Shown one piece after another: positions 33,978-45,269 of a DNA stretch of 64,000 nucleotides. Both the position numbers and the translations under genes were made by a program. Origin of the DNA: Bolinopsis microptera (Eukaryota > Ctenophora > Tentaculata > Lobata > Bolinopsidae); NCBI RefSeq assembly GCF_026151205.1, contig NC_087073.1:19498837-19562836 (forward strand), given 5' to 3'. How positions within the stretch are numbered: the first letter of the stretch is position 1; each line of letters starts with the position of its first letter. Under the pieces are notes generated by a model. The model was not told where the DNA came from and ran no database searches. It saw only the letters and a list, made by a program, of their open reading frames with translations.

Positions 33978-34608
33978 ATCTTATTAACGGAGGGTACTGA
34001 CTACTAGCTTATCATTTTGATACAAAATTGATTTGAAATTTTTATTTGTTTTAAATTCAATTTACATCAATTTAAATTTGTTATTTAAAAATTTGATTAG
34101 GTTTAACATTGAACATCAGGGGAAGCATCACTTTATGTTTCTCAATGCTTACAAGTTACTGTGGCTTATTTTACGAGAGGGGTCGAAAGTGACCGACATC
34201 TGGCTTGCGTAATATGTGAGTGATCCCTTATGGCAGAACGGCGTACACACCCCATACCAGAGAAGAGACAGTTTGATATTTACTTCTACCAAATAATTGT
34301 CCACGTCCCAACGAGAGCCTAGCAAACACGCTGTATTACACTACGGACAGTAACGCGCTAAAGTAAATTTTGTAGACGGATTTCAATGACAGCATTCAAA
34401 AAAGCAAGCCACCACGGCTCAATCAGCATTTCATAAGAATAATGAGCGGACGGACGGATATGATCATCATTAATACGGACTCACTTCTTCATTCTTTCAT
34501 CTTTATAGTTAAATTTGACGGATGACACCGGATACGGTCAAAATTTCTTCGAAATATTACAGGGGTAAAGCTCCGCGAAGTAGCGAGCGCCGGGTCAGTT
34601 CATTAACA
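33978..34608. other. Intergenic region, no gene seen
   Basis: 3' flank of GTF2H4 and AT-rich sequence. About 34,565-34,608 (GCGAAGTAGCGAGCGCCGGG, CATTAACAATG) resembles about 2,935-2,975 (CATTAACAATG also present there), indicating a dispersed repeat. Confidence 0.4.
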
Positions 34609-35453
34609 ATGAATAAGATCAAATTTCTACTGGTAGCATTCTCTGTCTTATTCGGTAAATATCCATTAGAGTGATATAGTCTTTGTTCTCCGATAGCATA
34701 TCAAATCTTCTCGAAGGTTATACAAAATGATGGGTCTATTTAAATATAAATCTTATAAATCATCTTCAATAGACGGGATCTTCATGTTTGAAAAGTTTGC
34801 AGGTCTCTGTATAGTGTATATTTGGGACATTGAGGTGAATGCAGATAGTCGAATTTATAGGCTTATTGTATTAAAACGAGTTAATAGGTTTACTTAAACT
34901 TGATGTGCGAAATTTAGATCTAGTTGGGATGTATATAGATCATAGAAGAAGTAGGAACTCACTGTGAAAACAATTTATAAGTTGTGAGATAAGCACAGGA
35001 GTGTTATGAGTTGCCTGCCACATATGTTTAGTTTAAGTCGAACAACAGTAGGAACATTATATTAAAGTCAATATTCGGTGAAACTTTGACAATGTTTCTA
35101 TTTTCTTCTATTTCTTTCTTGCCTCTAAAAAATACAGCAGTTGTTCATGTTGAATCATGAATTTTAGCACGATGATGATATTGACCAGAGTTGAAGATTT
35201 TAGTATGTTGTAACATAAGTTTAACATCAGCAACCAGCGTAGTCGATGAAAAAGACAATAACTATTTAGAGGAGTTGAACTAGGATCGATTTTGATACGA
35301 AAATTTTGACGAAGTTAAACTCACTATGTAAATTAAGGTTTTTTTGGGTAATTTTCAGAGCATATTACATTTAAATTTAACATCTCTATTCCACTTGCAG
35401 ACTCAGCTCCTTTGTTTCCTCCTAAAGCCTTAATAATAATAAATGTTTGTTAG
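34609..35453 (+). CDS. Candidate tiny secreted peptide (two exons, speculative)
   Basis: ATG at 34,609 opens MNKIKFLLVAFSVLF, a good signal-peptide core. A donor (G/GTAAAT) follows at 34,655 in phase 1. A TTGCAG acceptor at 35,400 continues in matching phase to a stop at 35,453, for about 32 residues in total. No related protein is known to me. The start lies at the edge of a dispersed repeat that also has ATTAACAATG at about 2,967, so it may be chance. The intron would be about 746 bp. Confidence 0.2.
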
Positions 35454-35689
35454 ATACAAGAGCTCAAAAACAAAAGCCCAAGTTATTTAAAATATTGCTC
35501 CAAACTATACTAATATCATGCAAATTTATTAATGTCTGAATGCCGAAGCAATACATTTATTGTTATTGAGTTCCCCTTTTTCTTTGAAAAGTGTATAATT
35601 CAGTTTATATGCTAATTAAGTCAGGTTTGTGTCCTTTTGTAATATCTATTCAATCTGCGATCATCGAAAAGGTCACTTAATAGAAAATT

Positions 35690-36202
35690 CTAAAAGAATG
35701 CTTCTACCAGGAGAACAATTATGATGGCTGAGCTGCTAGTAAGGTTAGTAGCTTGCGAATATTCACAACTGAATGTTTTTGCACAGTCGTCATCGTGACC
35801 ATCATTACCATCGTCTTCTGGCTCATCTTCTGGCTTATCTTCTGGCTCATCTTCTGGTTTAGCTGTAATTTAAAATATGTTCAATAATTGCGGAACGAAA
35901 AATCGTTTGAAATCGTTGGAAACACGAATTTATCGTATAAGAATCTTAGAGTCTAAGAGGACGGGGCAATTACATTACTTCTCTCCCAGAATAGAGACTA
36001 AAGAGCCGAGCAAGCTAGACAATACTATCACTTTCGTATAATTAGCTTTAACAGTAACTTACGGACACATTTCAAGGCATCAAAGATAGCCTTGAAGTCG
36101 GTGTATAAGTTAGCGTAATTGTTGATGCAGCTGAAACTGATAGTGTCTTTTCCAAACTGAGACTCATCATTGAAGATTTCCGGGTCGTACTGGAACACAT
36201 AC
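35690..36202 (-). CDS. 3' exons of a putative GPI-anchored acidic protein
   Basis: Two minus-strand exons: about 36,202-36,063 (acceptor ATCCCAG, donor GTCC/GTAAGT) and 35,862-35,690 (acceptor AATTACAG), joined in phase 1. The first encodes YVFQYDPEIFNDESQFG and two cysteines (SFSCINNYANLY, DALKCV). The second encodes an acidic PEDEPEDKPEDEPEDD repeat, two cysteines, then NLTSSSAIIIVLLVEAFF and the stop. A small-residue site followed by a terminal hydrophobic run is the pattern of a GPI-attachment signal. Upstream exons are not visible; the retroelement starting near 36.34 kb lies where they would be expected. Function unknown. Confidence 0.5.
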
Positions 36203-36341
36203 CTGGGATTCCAAACTTATCAATTGAATCATAATATATATAATAACATCTATAAACAAAAGAGCACCTAAAGAGGCTCAGCAAAGTGCTGGCCTATTTA
36301 CGCTTACGAAGACTCATTCGTTCAATGTTGTAAAGTAGTAT

Positions 36342-37605
36342 TGTTAGGTTCTCGGATAAATTAACTTTGTTTACGGCGGAATATGTGATATTAGGAGGGT
36401 TGCGTTTAAAGTATTTAGGAGCACTTTATTTGTGAAATGTTTGGTAGTAAAGGGACCGTTACACATTTCCGGGTAGTGCGACATTTCGTGTAATAGTTTA
36501 AACTGTTTAACAGTTGGTTTAGAATTTAGAAAGTTTTGGTTTGTATTTCATTTTACACGGGTTGACTGTATTTGGTTGACTGGCAAACCTGCTGTCAGAC
36601 ATACTGCCATATTGTAGTTGGCCGCGCTTGTGCACCTGACTTACAGCTAGGCCTGTGGTTGGTTCTCGCGACCACAGGATGACTGTCAGTGGAGTGCTCA
36701 GCGTCTAGACAGTGTCTAGACGCTGGTACAGGCTGGCTGCGTTAGGCCGACACGCGTTGTGGCGTGACGTAAGTTTTGGGAGCATACCCGGAGAGCCGGA
36801 TGTGGAGAGCTCACTTCTGAGTTGCCCCTTAATCATTTTAAGGGATTCTAATTGACGATAGCCAGTCTGACTGAGCACTATCTTTTGTGATTAGACACGT
36901 CGAGTGATCTATATTCACGTCAATTGTTTGGAGCGAACACTTGGAAGTTTTATCTGTTGAAGTTCACTTTGTATTGCTTTTCCATTTAATTAATTATCCA
37001 TTTTAATATACTCGTTTCATTTATACCTTACGGTACGCCCTGCCGTTCGTGCTTCGTGACTAGAGCTTGACTAGCATACACTAAACACTAAGAAACTCAG
37101 TTTTCTATATCTGGAGGCCACTTTTAGTGTTGCTATTTTTGCTCGTGATCCTTCTAGTATCACCTATATTCAGTATAGTTTCGTTTAAGATCCTAACGTT
37201 TCTCATTTGATAAGCTAAGTTCGGTGTACATTGCAGTGCAGAAGAATTACGTGGAGATTGTTCGAGATCTTCAGTACTTCCTACTAGACTTGGTAAGTGT
37301 TGCTACACATTTTGTGGTACCTGTATATTCCAGTTGAGTGCGATCGTTTTGACGAGCACCTAGTTTACAGCCGCTTGTAGACTTCAGTACGTTATTACCT
37401 AGTTTGTCAGTGAGATTTGCGTAGTTTTAGCAACCTTACTTTTCGTACATCCACTCAGGAGTGATAAACGTAGAAGTTACAGTTCCAGTAAAGCAAAGTA
37501 AAGTCTTGACCAGAAGATTTTCCAGCAACGTGAAGAGTACGCCTGTTCCAGTACTTATCTACTCTATTTGTAAGTGTACTTTTACATTTAGATTCACTTT
37601 TTAGC
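36342..37605 (+). mobile_element. 5' leader of a Ty3/Gypsy-type element (candidate LTR not confirmed)
   Basis: About 1.26 kb precedes gag with no gene-like ORF. TGTTAGG at 36,342 is a plausible LTR start. I could not see a matching second LTR after pol; TGTTAGG also occurs at 43,964 but the flanking sequence differs. A palindrome CGTCTAGACAGTGTCTAGACG occurs at about 36,702-36,722. LTR ends and primer-binding site are unassigned. Confidence 0.4.
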
Positions 37606-39039
37606 ATGTGTGATAGTTATACAGCTGAAATGGAGTGGGCGACGTTGATTTTAGAAAGGGGTAAGATTCAGTCTAGCATAGATGAAATAATGAAGGAGAT
37701 AGATGGTTTAGATTCTGGTGCAGATAGCAATAGCATTTCCGAATTAGAAGATAAGTTGAAGGACTTACATTCAGCTTTAGAATGCCTGCAGGATAAGATT
37801 GATAATGCACGGCCTAAACCAGTTAGCACAGTTACTAACGCCCCTCCAGCTAGTTCTAGCAGTAGATTTCAAGAGAACGTGCACGTTATGAATCCTGTTA
37901 TTAAATCCGAGCAGGTTCAGTTTAGAAACGCGAACACCGAGGATGATTTTGGTAACAGTATTATAACCCCATTGAATAGTTCAGTAGCTGGTCCACATTT
38001 GACAGGTGCCAGGCCTCCCAAGCCTCCTTATTTTGAAACTGGATCTAATTTCATCAGATTTGCCAGGCGATTCAAGGAGCATTTGATTCTATGTGGACAT
38101 AGTGGTGGTTCGGATGTTAGTACGTACATGTTGTCATACATTCGTTGTGAATCCACTTGGGAAACACTGCAGAAAATCTCTCTCAGGCCGGAAGAGAAAT
38201 GTAATATCGATCTTCTCGTTAAGCGATACTCAGAGGAGATGTTTCCTTCTACTCAATCTTGGGCCTTTAGAACTGAGCTCATGTCGTTGCGTCAGTTACC
38301 TAGTGAGAACCTCCAGCAGTTCATTGCACGTATAGAGGAGCTTGCTTTGAAAGCTGGGTATGACTGCGAGTCTAAAAAGGACGAGAGTTGTATGCATGTT
38401 CTGGTTGTAGGAGCTCGTGACATAGCTGTAAGGACTAAGCTTTATGAGTCCCAGTTACATTCCTATAGTGAGGCGGTTAAACTAGCAATCCACACTGAGC
38501 GTATAACGTTAGCTGTTGGTGGTGAACCAGGTGGTTTCACTCAGGCCCCGGATACGATTTTCGCTGTAAATAATTCTGAATTAAATGGCCAGAGAACTAG
38601 AGTTGCAGCACCTGGGCAAAATCGGGACCATGTAATGACGGACACTAGGCAGGAGATTTGTCGTCCTGAATGTCCTCCTTCCCAGTCGGGAGTTAACCAG
38701 CACACTGGCCGTTCATGGACTCCTAATCTAGTTAGCAATAGTTTTAGGGGTGGTATGAGGAATGATGATCGTAGAAACACGCCTGTTCAATCACGTTATC
38801 AGCCAGCTCGCAATTACGTGGGTAGTTCGAGTAATCGGGGATCACGGAATGTTCGCCCTCAGTTAGAAGGTTGTTGGGAGTGTGGTGATAGTGGGCATTT
38901 TCAGAGAAACTGTCCGAGCAGATTTGCTGGGAATAGAGTTAGATATCAAGACAGAGGGTCTGCATATCAGAATGGTCATGGCCAGCATCGTGGGAACAGA
39001 GCGTATAGACCTCGAAATCAGGGGCCTTTAAACTTCTAA
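37606..39039 (+). CDS. gag: Retroelement Gag-like protein
   Basis: 477 codons. The N-terminal coiled coil (about residues 15-65) is followed by a capsid-like retrotransposon Gag region (FARRFKEHLILCGH, YSEEMFPSTQSWAF, LRQLPSENLQQFIARIEELA). A single CCHC zinc knuckle (CWECGDSGHFQRNC, about residue 425) lies in a basic, Arg/Asn/Gln-rich tail. Gag packages the element RNA in cytoplasmic particles. It is in a different frame from the following protease, as is usual for frameshift-expressed gag-pol. Confidence 0.88.
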   Translation: MCDSYTAEMEWATLILERGKIQSSIDEIMKEIDGLDSGADSNSISELEDKLKDLHSALECLQDKIDNARPKPVSTVTNAPPASSSSRFQENVHVMNPVIKSEQVQFRNANTEDDFGNSIITPLNSSVAGPHLTGARPPKPPYFETGSNFIRFARRFKEHLILCGHSGGSDVSTYMLSYIRCESTWETLQKISLRPEEKCNIDLLVKRYSEEMFPSTQSWAFRTELMSLRQLPSENLQQFIARIEELALKAGYDCESKKDESCMHVLVVGARDIAVRTKLYESQLHSYSEAVKLAIHTERITLAVGGEPGGFTQAPDTIFAVNNSELNGQRTRVAAPGQNRDHVMTDTRQEICRPECPPSQSGVNQHTGRSWTPNLVSNSFRGGMRNDDRRNTPVQSRYQPARNYVGSSSNRGSRNVRPQLEGCWECGDSGHFQRNCPSRFAGNRVRYQDRGSAYQNGHGQHRGNRAYRPRNQGPLNF

Positions 39040-39623
39040 AGGGTGGCCCTAGATTTAAAAGGAGGTCACCCGCGGTCAAAAACACACGTTACTATGAAGA
39101 TTGTAACGAGATTGGGGGCAGTAAGGGAAACTGCATTTTGGTTGGAGGAAATTGTGCGGGTAGATCAGCAAATTTCTTCGTGGATACGGGGTCATCCATT
39201 TCTATAGTTGCTGAATCATTTGTCAGATTTATAGATAAGTTTGAAAAGGTTGTATCGTGTAATCTCAAGCTTAAGTCTTTTTCGGGAAATAACATAAAAA
39301 CTTTCGGTCAGATTAAGCTTCCAGTGGTTATTGCCGGAAAATCTTTTGAACACACGTTTGTTGTTTCTGAATTTCATGAGGCAGAGGTTTTGATAGGCAT
39401 GGATTTAATGTTTGACCAGGGGATCAATATTAATGCCAGGGATAGATTGCTGTATACTAACAAGGGTTCATCATGTTTTAGAACACCTCCTAAACCCACT
39501 AAGCGCTGCATGAAGGTAGTATGCAGTGAAACAGTTATTATACCACCTCTCTCGGGCACTCATATATGTAAGGCAAATTGTTGCGACCTAAAAGTCAACG
39601 TGATGACGTTTATGGACAGTTAG
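39040..39623 (+). pseudogene. Retroelement aspartic protease segment
   Basis: Contains the protease active-site motif FFVDTGSSISIV and the flap/second-half pattern EVLIGMDLMF. The frame ends at a stop at 39,623, while the continuation of pol appears in another frame at 39,578-39,769 (VVGTGIFTAHSLIRSEDN) and then a third from about 39,754. Two frameshifts within about 200 bases mark this copy as decayed. Confidence 0.8.
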
Positions 39624-39753
39624 AACCTCATATTAACACGGTTGTAGGTACTGGCATATTCACAGCGCACTCTCTCATACGATCTGAGGACAACATGGTC
39701 CCTGTTAGAGTCATGAATCCTACAGATAAGCCTGTAAAGATTAATAAGAGAAC

Positions 39754-42624
39754 GTGGCTGCGAAGATGAAGCCTGTAGAGTTTGGTGAGCGAGTCATGAG
39801 AGTGACCTGTGAAACAGTTAATGCGGTGTCATCTGATTGTTCAGTGCCAGAGGTAAGCCAGCTAGCTGATGAGGAGCCGCTAGTTAAGGAATGGGATAGG
39901 GAGAGTCTTTTCAAGCAGTTGAAGTTAGACGAGTTGAAGATTAGCGAGGAAGACAAGAATGATCTTCGAGAGACTGTGTGGGAGTATAGAACCGTTTTCT
40001 CGAGTGGAGAGCATGATTTAGGTTGTTGTAATTTCTTTGAGGCACATCTCCAGCTCAAGGATAACTATAAACCTAGATGGGTTCCATCGAGAAGGATTCC
40101 GTTTAAGCAGCAGCCGGAAATGGATAGACAAATTAGAGGTTTGCTTAGATCTGGTGTGGTTGAGGAATGCCCTGACCATTCTAATTTTAATTCTCCCCTT
40201 TTCCTGGTGCCATCAGGAGATCGCTCTAGATTGGTTGCGGATCTAAGAATGGTAAATTTAGAGCTTCAGGATGATTTAATGGAGCTGCCGAATTTAAACC
40301 ACATTTTAGACAAGGTGGGCGATAAAAATTTGTATTCAACAGTGGATTTGAGTAAATCTTTTCACCAGGTTCCGTATACCAAGGAATCCAGGCATGTCAC
40401 GGCGTTCATGCACAATCAGAAACGGTATCAGTTTGCTAGAATGGTCATGGGCCTGAAATCTAGTTCAGCTACGTTTACTAGAATGGTCATGCGGCTGATA
40501 AACGGTCTGGGAATATCTGATGCGTTAGCATTCTTCATAGATGATTTGTTGATATTTACGCGTGATGTTAAATCTCACATTCAGATACTGTCAGTACTCT
40601 TTGCTCGTCTAAGGTTGGGTAATCTGAAACTAACACCTCGTAAGTGCAGATTTTTACGTGAGGAGGTCGAATATGTCGGTATTACTCTAACTAAGGAAGG
40701 AGTCAGGATGAACGACTCTCGTATAGAGCATATTAAGAATCTAGAACCTCCCAGTAATAGAGTTGAATTGCAATCAGTTTTAGGCATGTTGAATTATTCC
40801 AAGAAGTTCTGCAAGGGATATTCCGAGATAGCGCGTCCTCTCTATGCGTTACTTCGTAAGAACAAGGTATTCGAGTGGACCGAGGATTGCCAGAGTGCAT
40901 TTCAGAAGTTACGTGACATGTTGATATCTAGTCCTGTCCTAGCATTTCCGGAGGTTAGTGATCCGGAAAATAGTTATGAGGTAACTTTGGATGGTTCTAA
41001 ACACGCATTTGGTGGTACTTTGACTCAGTGGATCAAAGGTAAGAGGAGGGTTATTGCGTACTTTTCTCGTAAGGTTCCGGACCACAAGCGGATATGGCCG
41101 CAAACTCAGATTGAATTTGAGACTTTATATCAGACTCTGAAACATTTCTCGGTTTACTTACGTGGCGTTAAAAACTTCACGGTTATCACAGATTGTCTGC
41201 CACTCTTGAATATTACGACAATATTTTCTAAAATGTCATCTTCGGTCATCAGGAAGCTTCAAGAGCTTGCTAACTATACTTTTACCATGAAGCATATCTC
41301 GGGGAAGAGTAACCAGATGTGTGATGGACTTAGTCGGTATAAGTATCAGGTTTATGGTAAATCTCGAGAAAATGTTGCGAGCATTGGTCATAGTTCCACT
41401 TTTAGTCTTGATGCTGCGTTAGAAGGAGTAAATCGGGTGAGACGTGAGCATTATAGATGTAAACACCCGATACTGTTTAAGAGGATGCAAGTACCGGTCA
41501 GCAGCGAGACTGTGGTTGATGATGATTGCAGTAATCTGATTGAGGAATCTTGCAATGAGGTGAGTGTTGAGGACAGTATGATTCCGGGGTTCTTGTTTGA
41601 TGAAAATAGTGAAGACCCTAGTATTGTAAGCATTGTTCAGATTACGCCTGAGGTTGATAGCCGTCATTGCAATTGTAGTCTTACCCAGGCTGATCCTATT
41701 CCTACAGAGGAAGCATCAGTAGTGGAGATGGTTTCAGCGGTTACTAGTGATGTAAGCTCACTAGAGAGAGGGGTCAAATTTCTTAATCCTACCAATGAGC
41801 AGATTAAACAGGCTCAGAAGGATGATGATATTTTAAACCAGGTCTACAGTTGGGTTACCAAGGGTGAGAAACCTGTTGCCATTCAGACTAGTAAACTGCC
41901 TCAGGAACTGTTGAGTTATTGGAAACAGTTTGATCTTATAAGTATCAAGGACGGGATACTTAGGAGACGTTGGACTGAAGTGAGGGATCCGGAGGGAAGT
42001 AGAGAGTTGATCATAGTCCCCGAATCCTTGCATGAATCTGTCCTGGACATGGTGCATAACCAGGAGACTGCACATGCTGGAGTAGAAAATTGTCTTGAGG
42101 TCTGTAAACGACATTTCTACTGGCCGAAAATGGGTGAATGTTTCAAATTGTGGATCGCAGCATGTTGCAAGTGTGCAGCAAGTAAGCCACCTCAGGCGTA
42201 CAATAAGGCACCTCTCAAACACATATTGTTCCACTCATTTAACTCAGCAATTTGTTTCGATCATATAGTTCCTGAGAAGGTTGGTGCTACACCTAGAGGT
42301 TATAAGTATATTTTGACTATAACTGATTGTTGGTCAAATTATGTGGTAGCTATTCCTACTAAGACCCGGACAGCTAAGGAGAGCGTGTCCTTGATTCGTA
42401 GGTTTTGGATTGATCGTTTTGGCCAGCCTAGGTTCATGATGGCTGATAATCATCCGGGGTTTAGAGCCAAGTATTTCGAGACCATAGCTCAAGCATTAGA
42501 TTGCAAGTACATTCATGGCCAACCGTACGTTTCTCGTAGTACAGGTAGAGTTGAGAGAGCAAACCGTCGGTTGAATACTGCTCTGAGAACCAGCTTACCA
42601 CATTTAGGAACATTTTTCTTTTAG
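39754..42624 (+). pseudogene. pol: Retroelement reverse transcriptase, RNase H and integrase (interrupted)
   Basis: Domains in order: reverse transcriptase with the catalytic box FFIDDLLIF (about residue 250) and the VDLSKSFHQVP motif; a Ty3-type RNase H (LDGSKHAFGG, VITDCLPLL); then an integrase zinc-binding HHCC domain (ETAHAGVENCLEVCKRHFYW, CCKCAASK). The DDE core has ITDCWSNY, MADNHPGF and RVERANR. The frame is cut at 42,595 by a 194-bp insertion and continues at 42,796 in another frame. RT and integrase order (RT-RH-IN) places it with Ty3/Gypsy elements. Confidence 0.88.
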
Positions 42625-42795
42625 GAACATTTTTCTTTTAGGAACATTTTTCTTTTAGGAACATTTTTCTTTTAGGAACATTTTTCTTTTTGAAAATATT
42701 GTGCGAACTGCAATAGCGTAGAGTGCAGTTGGGTTTCAAGTTTTGTCGAGATGGCCATGTGGCCATAATCCTATTATTATTATTATTATTACCAC
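42602..42795 (+). mobile_element. SINE-like 194-bp insertion in integrase with 7-bp target duplication
   Basis: Flanked by the direct repeat TTACCAC (42,595-42,601 and 42,789-42,795). The insert starts with five tandem copies of AGGAACATTTTTCTTTT and ends with a short (ATT)n run, as tailed non-autonomous retroposons do. Without it and one target copy, integrase continues in frame. At 194 bp it shifts the frame. Confidence 0.7.
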
Positions 42796-43946
42796 CGGGA
42801 CGATACCAGGATTGGGATCTTTGGTTATCTAGAGTAGTCTTTGTACTTAACTCATTGCGAAATCGGCACACAGGTTATTCTAGCAACAGGTTGGTGTTTG
42901 GTCGTGAGTTAAACACACCTTTAAGCCTGCTAGCTGAGGATCGTAAGGATTTCGAGCTAGAGCCTATGAAGGAGAATGAGTTTGATGTTGAAGCGTACGA
43001 GCTGTACAAGAATCTCAAGTTTATCACCAGGAAGGTGAGGGTCCAGGCTGAGCGTGATTTTTGCTATGCACAGAGATATCACGATAAGCACGTTAAGGGA
43101 CCATTCTTTGAGGAAGGTGAGGAAGCTTTTGTTTTGATAAATTGTCCAAAGCACAAGTTCGGTCCTCGTTGGGTTGGCCCGTATAAGATCTCTAAGAAGA
43201 TAAACGATCACTTGTACTGTTTAGATTTGCCTGATGGAGAAAGGAAGGTGTTTAACATTGGTAAGTTAAAACGGTATGTTAGGAACAGATTTTCTAAAAA
43301 ACTAGAGACTAGTCCTACAGTGCCGAAAACTGTGAGCAAGGAAGCTGAGTTGAAAATGGAATCATCGGACCGATTTGTAGATTATTCCGATAGTGACAGT
43401 GAAGAGGAGATAGATTTTCAACTGAGAGGAGCACCAGTTGTAGCAAGGAGAAGAGAGGTTCATCCGAAGAGGTTTCGTCCGGAGAGGGATGGTGCAGCTA
43501 GCATTTATAAACAACCTAGTTTAAGTTCCACTCCTAGGGTTGTAAATAGTCCTGTACAACTAGATATGAATTCTACTAATCCTAGTTTTAGTACTGTAAC
43601 ACCTCTCACACATAACATTCCCTCAGGCGATAGTGTAGAAACAGTTGATAATTCTGCAGAGTTCTTCACTCCAGCTAGAGAGAGATCAGCCGCTAGAAGA
43701 TCATCGAGTCCGATTGTTAGTGAAGGAACGATAGGTGCTAACAGTTTTAGGTCACATGATGCTGAGGAGCACGACATTGACACAACAGGATCGCTTTCTC
43801 CTATAGATCTAGGGAGACAGAGCCCTCCGAGGGAGGAGCGCAGATATAACACTAGGAGACCTGAGGAACGGAGAGAACCTGATCGTCTAGGAATCGATAA
43901 AGTTAGACTTGTTACGGATGTTCTTATGAAGCTCTTGAACCAGTAG
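42796..43946 (+). pseudogene. Retroelement integrase C-terminal region
   Basis: Continues the integrase after the insertion: DWDLWLSRVVFVLNSLRNRH, YSSNRLVFGRELNTPLS, then a GPY/F-type C-terminal domain (KHKFGPRWVGPYKISKKIND, DLPDGERKVFNIGKLKRYV). A Ser/Arg/Glu-rich tail of about 230 residues, with no recognised domain, runs to a stop at 43,946. Confidence 0.85.
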
Positions 43947-44319
43947 AAGTCGGGGAGATGCCCTGTTAGGGAAGTAACTAATACCTTGGAATCTAGTTTT
44001 AGTACAGTAATATCTTACGCACTTAGCTAGGCTTTCCATTTAGTACTTAGCGGTGATATTAGTACCTTACTTAGGCTTAACACGTGTATCTTTCAGAACA
44101 GTACTGATAGGGATATTAGGATTGTGCCTCGCAACACGAACCGTTCAGGGCTGCCATTTTGATATTTCGATAATTTCTTTTAGTTTTAGTTATTTCAACT
44201 CTTTTCACGTTGACCCTTTTACTAGTAAGCAGTTTGGTTTTCTGCTTTTGGGTAAAAGTTTTTCTTAGCTTTATTTTAGTCATTTTTTAGCCACTAATCC
44301 TAGTTTCCCCCTCCAGACC

Positions 44320-44904
44320 ATGAGCAGCCCCGAGTTTGAAGGTTTGGATTTCTCTGACGATCAGAAGATAAGGATGAAGAAGATAGAGGAGGAGAAAGCG
44401 AGACTCAGGCGGAAATTGGATCGCATTGCAAGGAGGATCGAGAAGATTCAGCGACGCAGGGAGAGGAGCTCCAGCAGCAAACCCGTCCCACTAGTGATGC
44501 CGGACTGGGAGAGTTTAGATCTAGCCACCTTCCCCATTACGAAGGGAGCCATCAACATCCTCCTACAATATCCTAATCTAGATGAGTGGGTGAAGCAGCG
44601 AGTGGATGAGGCTGCTGAAAACTTTTTGAAAACTAAGGATGCAGAGGAGTTGTTGGAGCAGATGAGGAGAGTGCGAGACAGGGTGATGTCCAGCATCACA
44701 GAAGTATGCAGGAGACGAAGAAAGGTTTTCAGAAACTCGAGGGAGTACCAATTGGTGAAAATCAACAACAGGAGGGCAGTTGCAGTGCAATTCAACACAG
44801 CGACTCGCGTGATGGGCGAGATTCGCGAGAATTCGTCCAACACGCGACTTCAACGGGCACTGGACAGCCTGGTGAGCCTCAGAAACATGGAGAGGACTTT
44901 CTGA
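44320..44904 (+). CDS. Extra ORF of the retroelement: basic coiled-coil protein
   Basis: 194 codons from an ATG in the context CAGACCATGAGC. The N-terminal third is highly charged and helical (KIEEEKARLRRKLDRIARRI, IQRRRE), followed by a less charged region and a second Arg-rich helix (SITEVCRRRRKVF). It has no signal peptide or membrane segment, so it is not an envelope gene. It sits after pol in the same orientation, about 370 bases downstream. I do not recognise the family; it could be an accessory protein of this retroelement or a captured host sequence. Confidence 0.5.
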   Translation: MSSPEFEGLDFSDDQKIRMKKIEEEKARLRRKLDRIARRIEKIQRRRERSSSSKPVPLVMPDWESLDLATFPITKGAINILLQYPNLDEWVKQRVDEAAENFLKTKDAEELLEQMRRVRDRVMSSITEVCRRRRKVFRNSREYQLVKINNRRAVAVQFNTATRVMGEIRENSSNTRLQRALDSLVSLRNMERTF

Positions 44905-45098
44905 GGATTCCTTCTTTCTGTTTTGATATTTTATTGTATTTATTTATTGTGATTCACGAGTTTCATTTGTTTGACTTCAAATTTGTTACTTGAATAATAT
45001 TTTTTAGATTTATGTTTTGATTTTGTATTCCCCTTTCACCTTCTATTACCTCCCTTATCCGCTTGTCTAACCTTCTATCACTTTTCTAGTTACTAGCA

Positions 45099-45269
45099 TG
45101 TCATCTTCAAGGGACCTGATGAGGGCCGTGAGTGCCATCAGTAGTGCGTATACCGACGACTTGAAGGAGTTAGATGAACTAAAGAAACGCCTCAGGAGGG
45201 CAGAGAGAAGAATAAGAGACCTAACCGTGGAATTGGAATATTTAGCGGATCAACAGGCGGCAAGATGAA
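45099..45269 (+). CDS. Small coiled-coil ORF after the retroelement
   Basis: ATG at 45,099, 56 codons to TGA: MSSSRDLMRAVSAISSAY, then a heptad-patterned charged helix (LKKRLRRAERRIRDLTVELE). It begins MSS and is Arg/Glu-rich and helical, as is the ORF at 44,320, which suggests related accessory products. No function can be assigned. Confidence 0.35.

Noticed and set aside
36072-36284. 70-codon minus-strand ORF over the GPI-type exon
   Set aside because: It is a shadow in another frame; the frame with YVFQYDPEIF has matching splice sites and joins the next exon.
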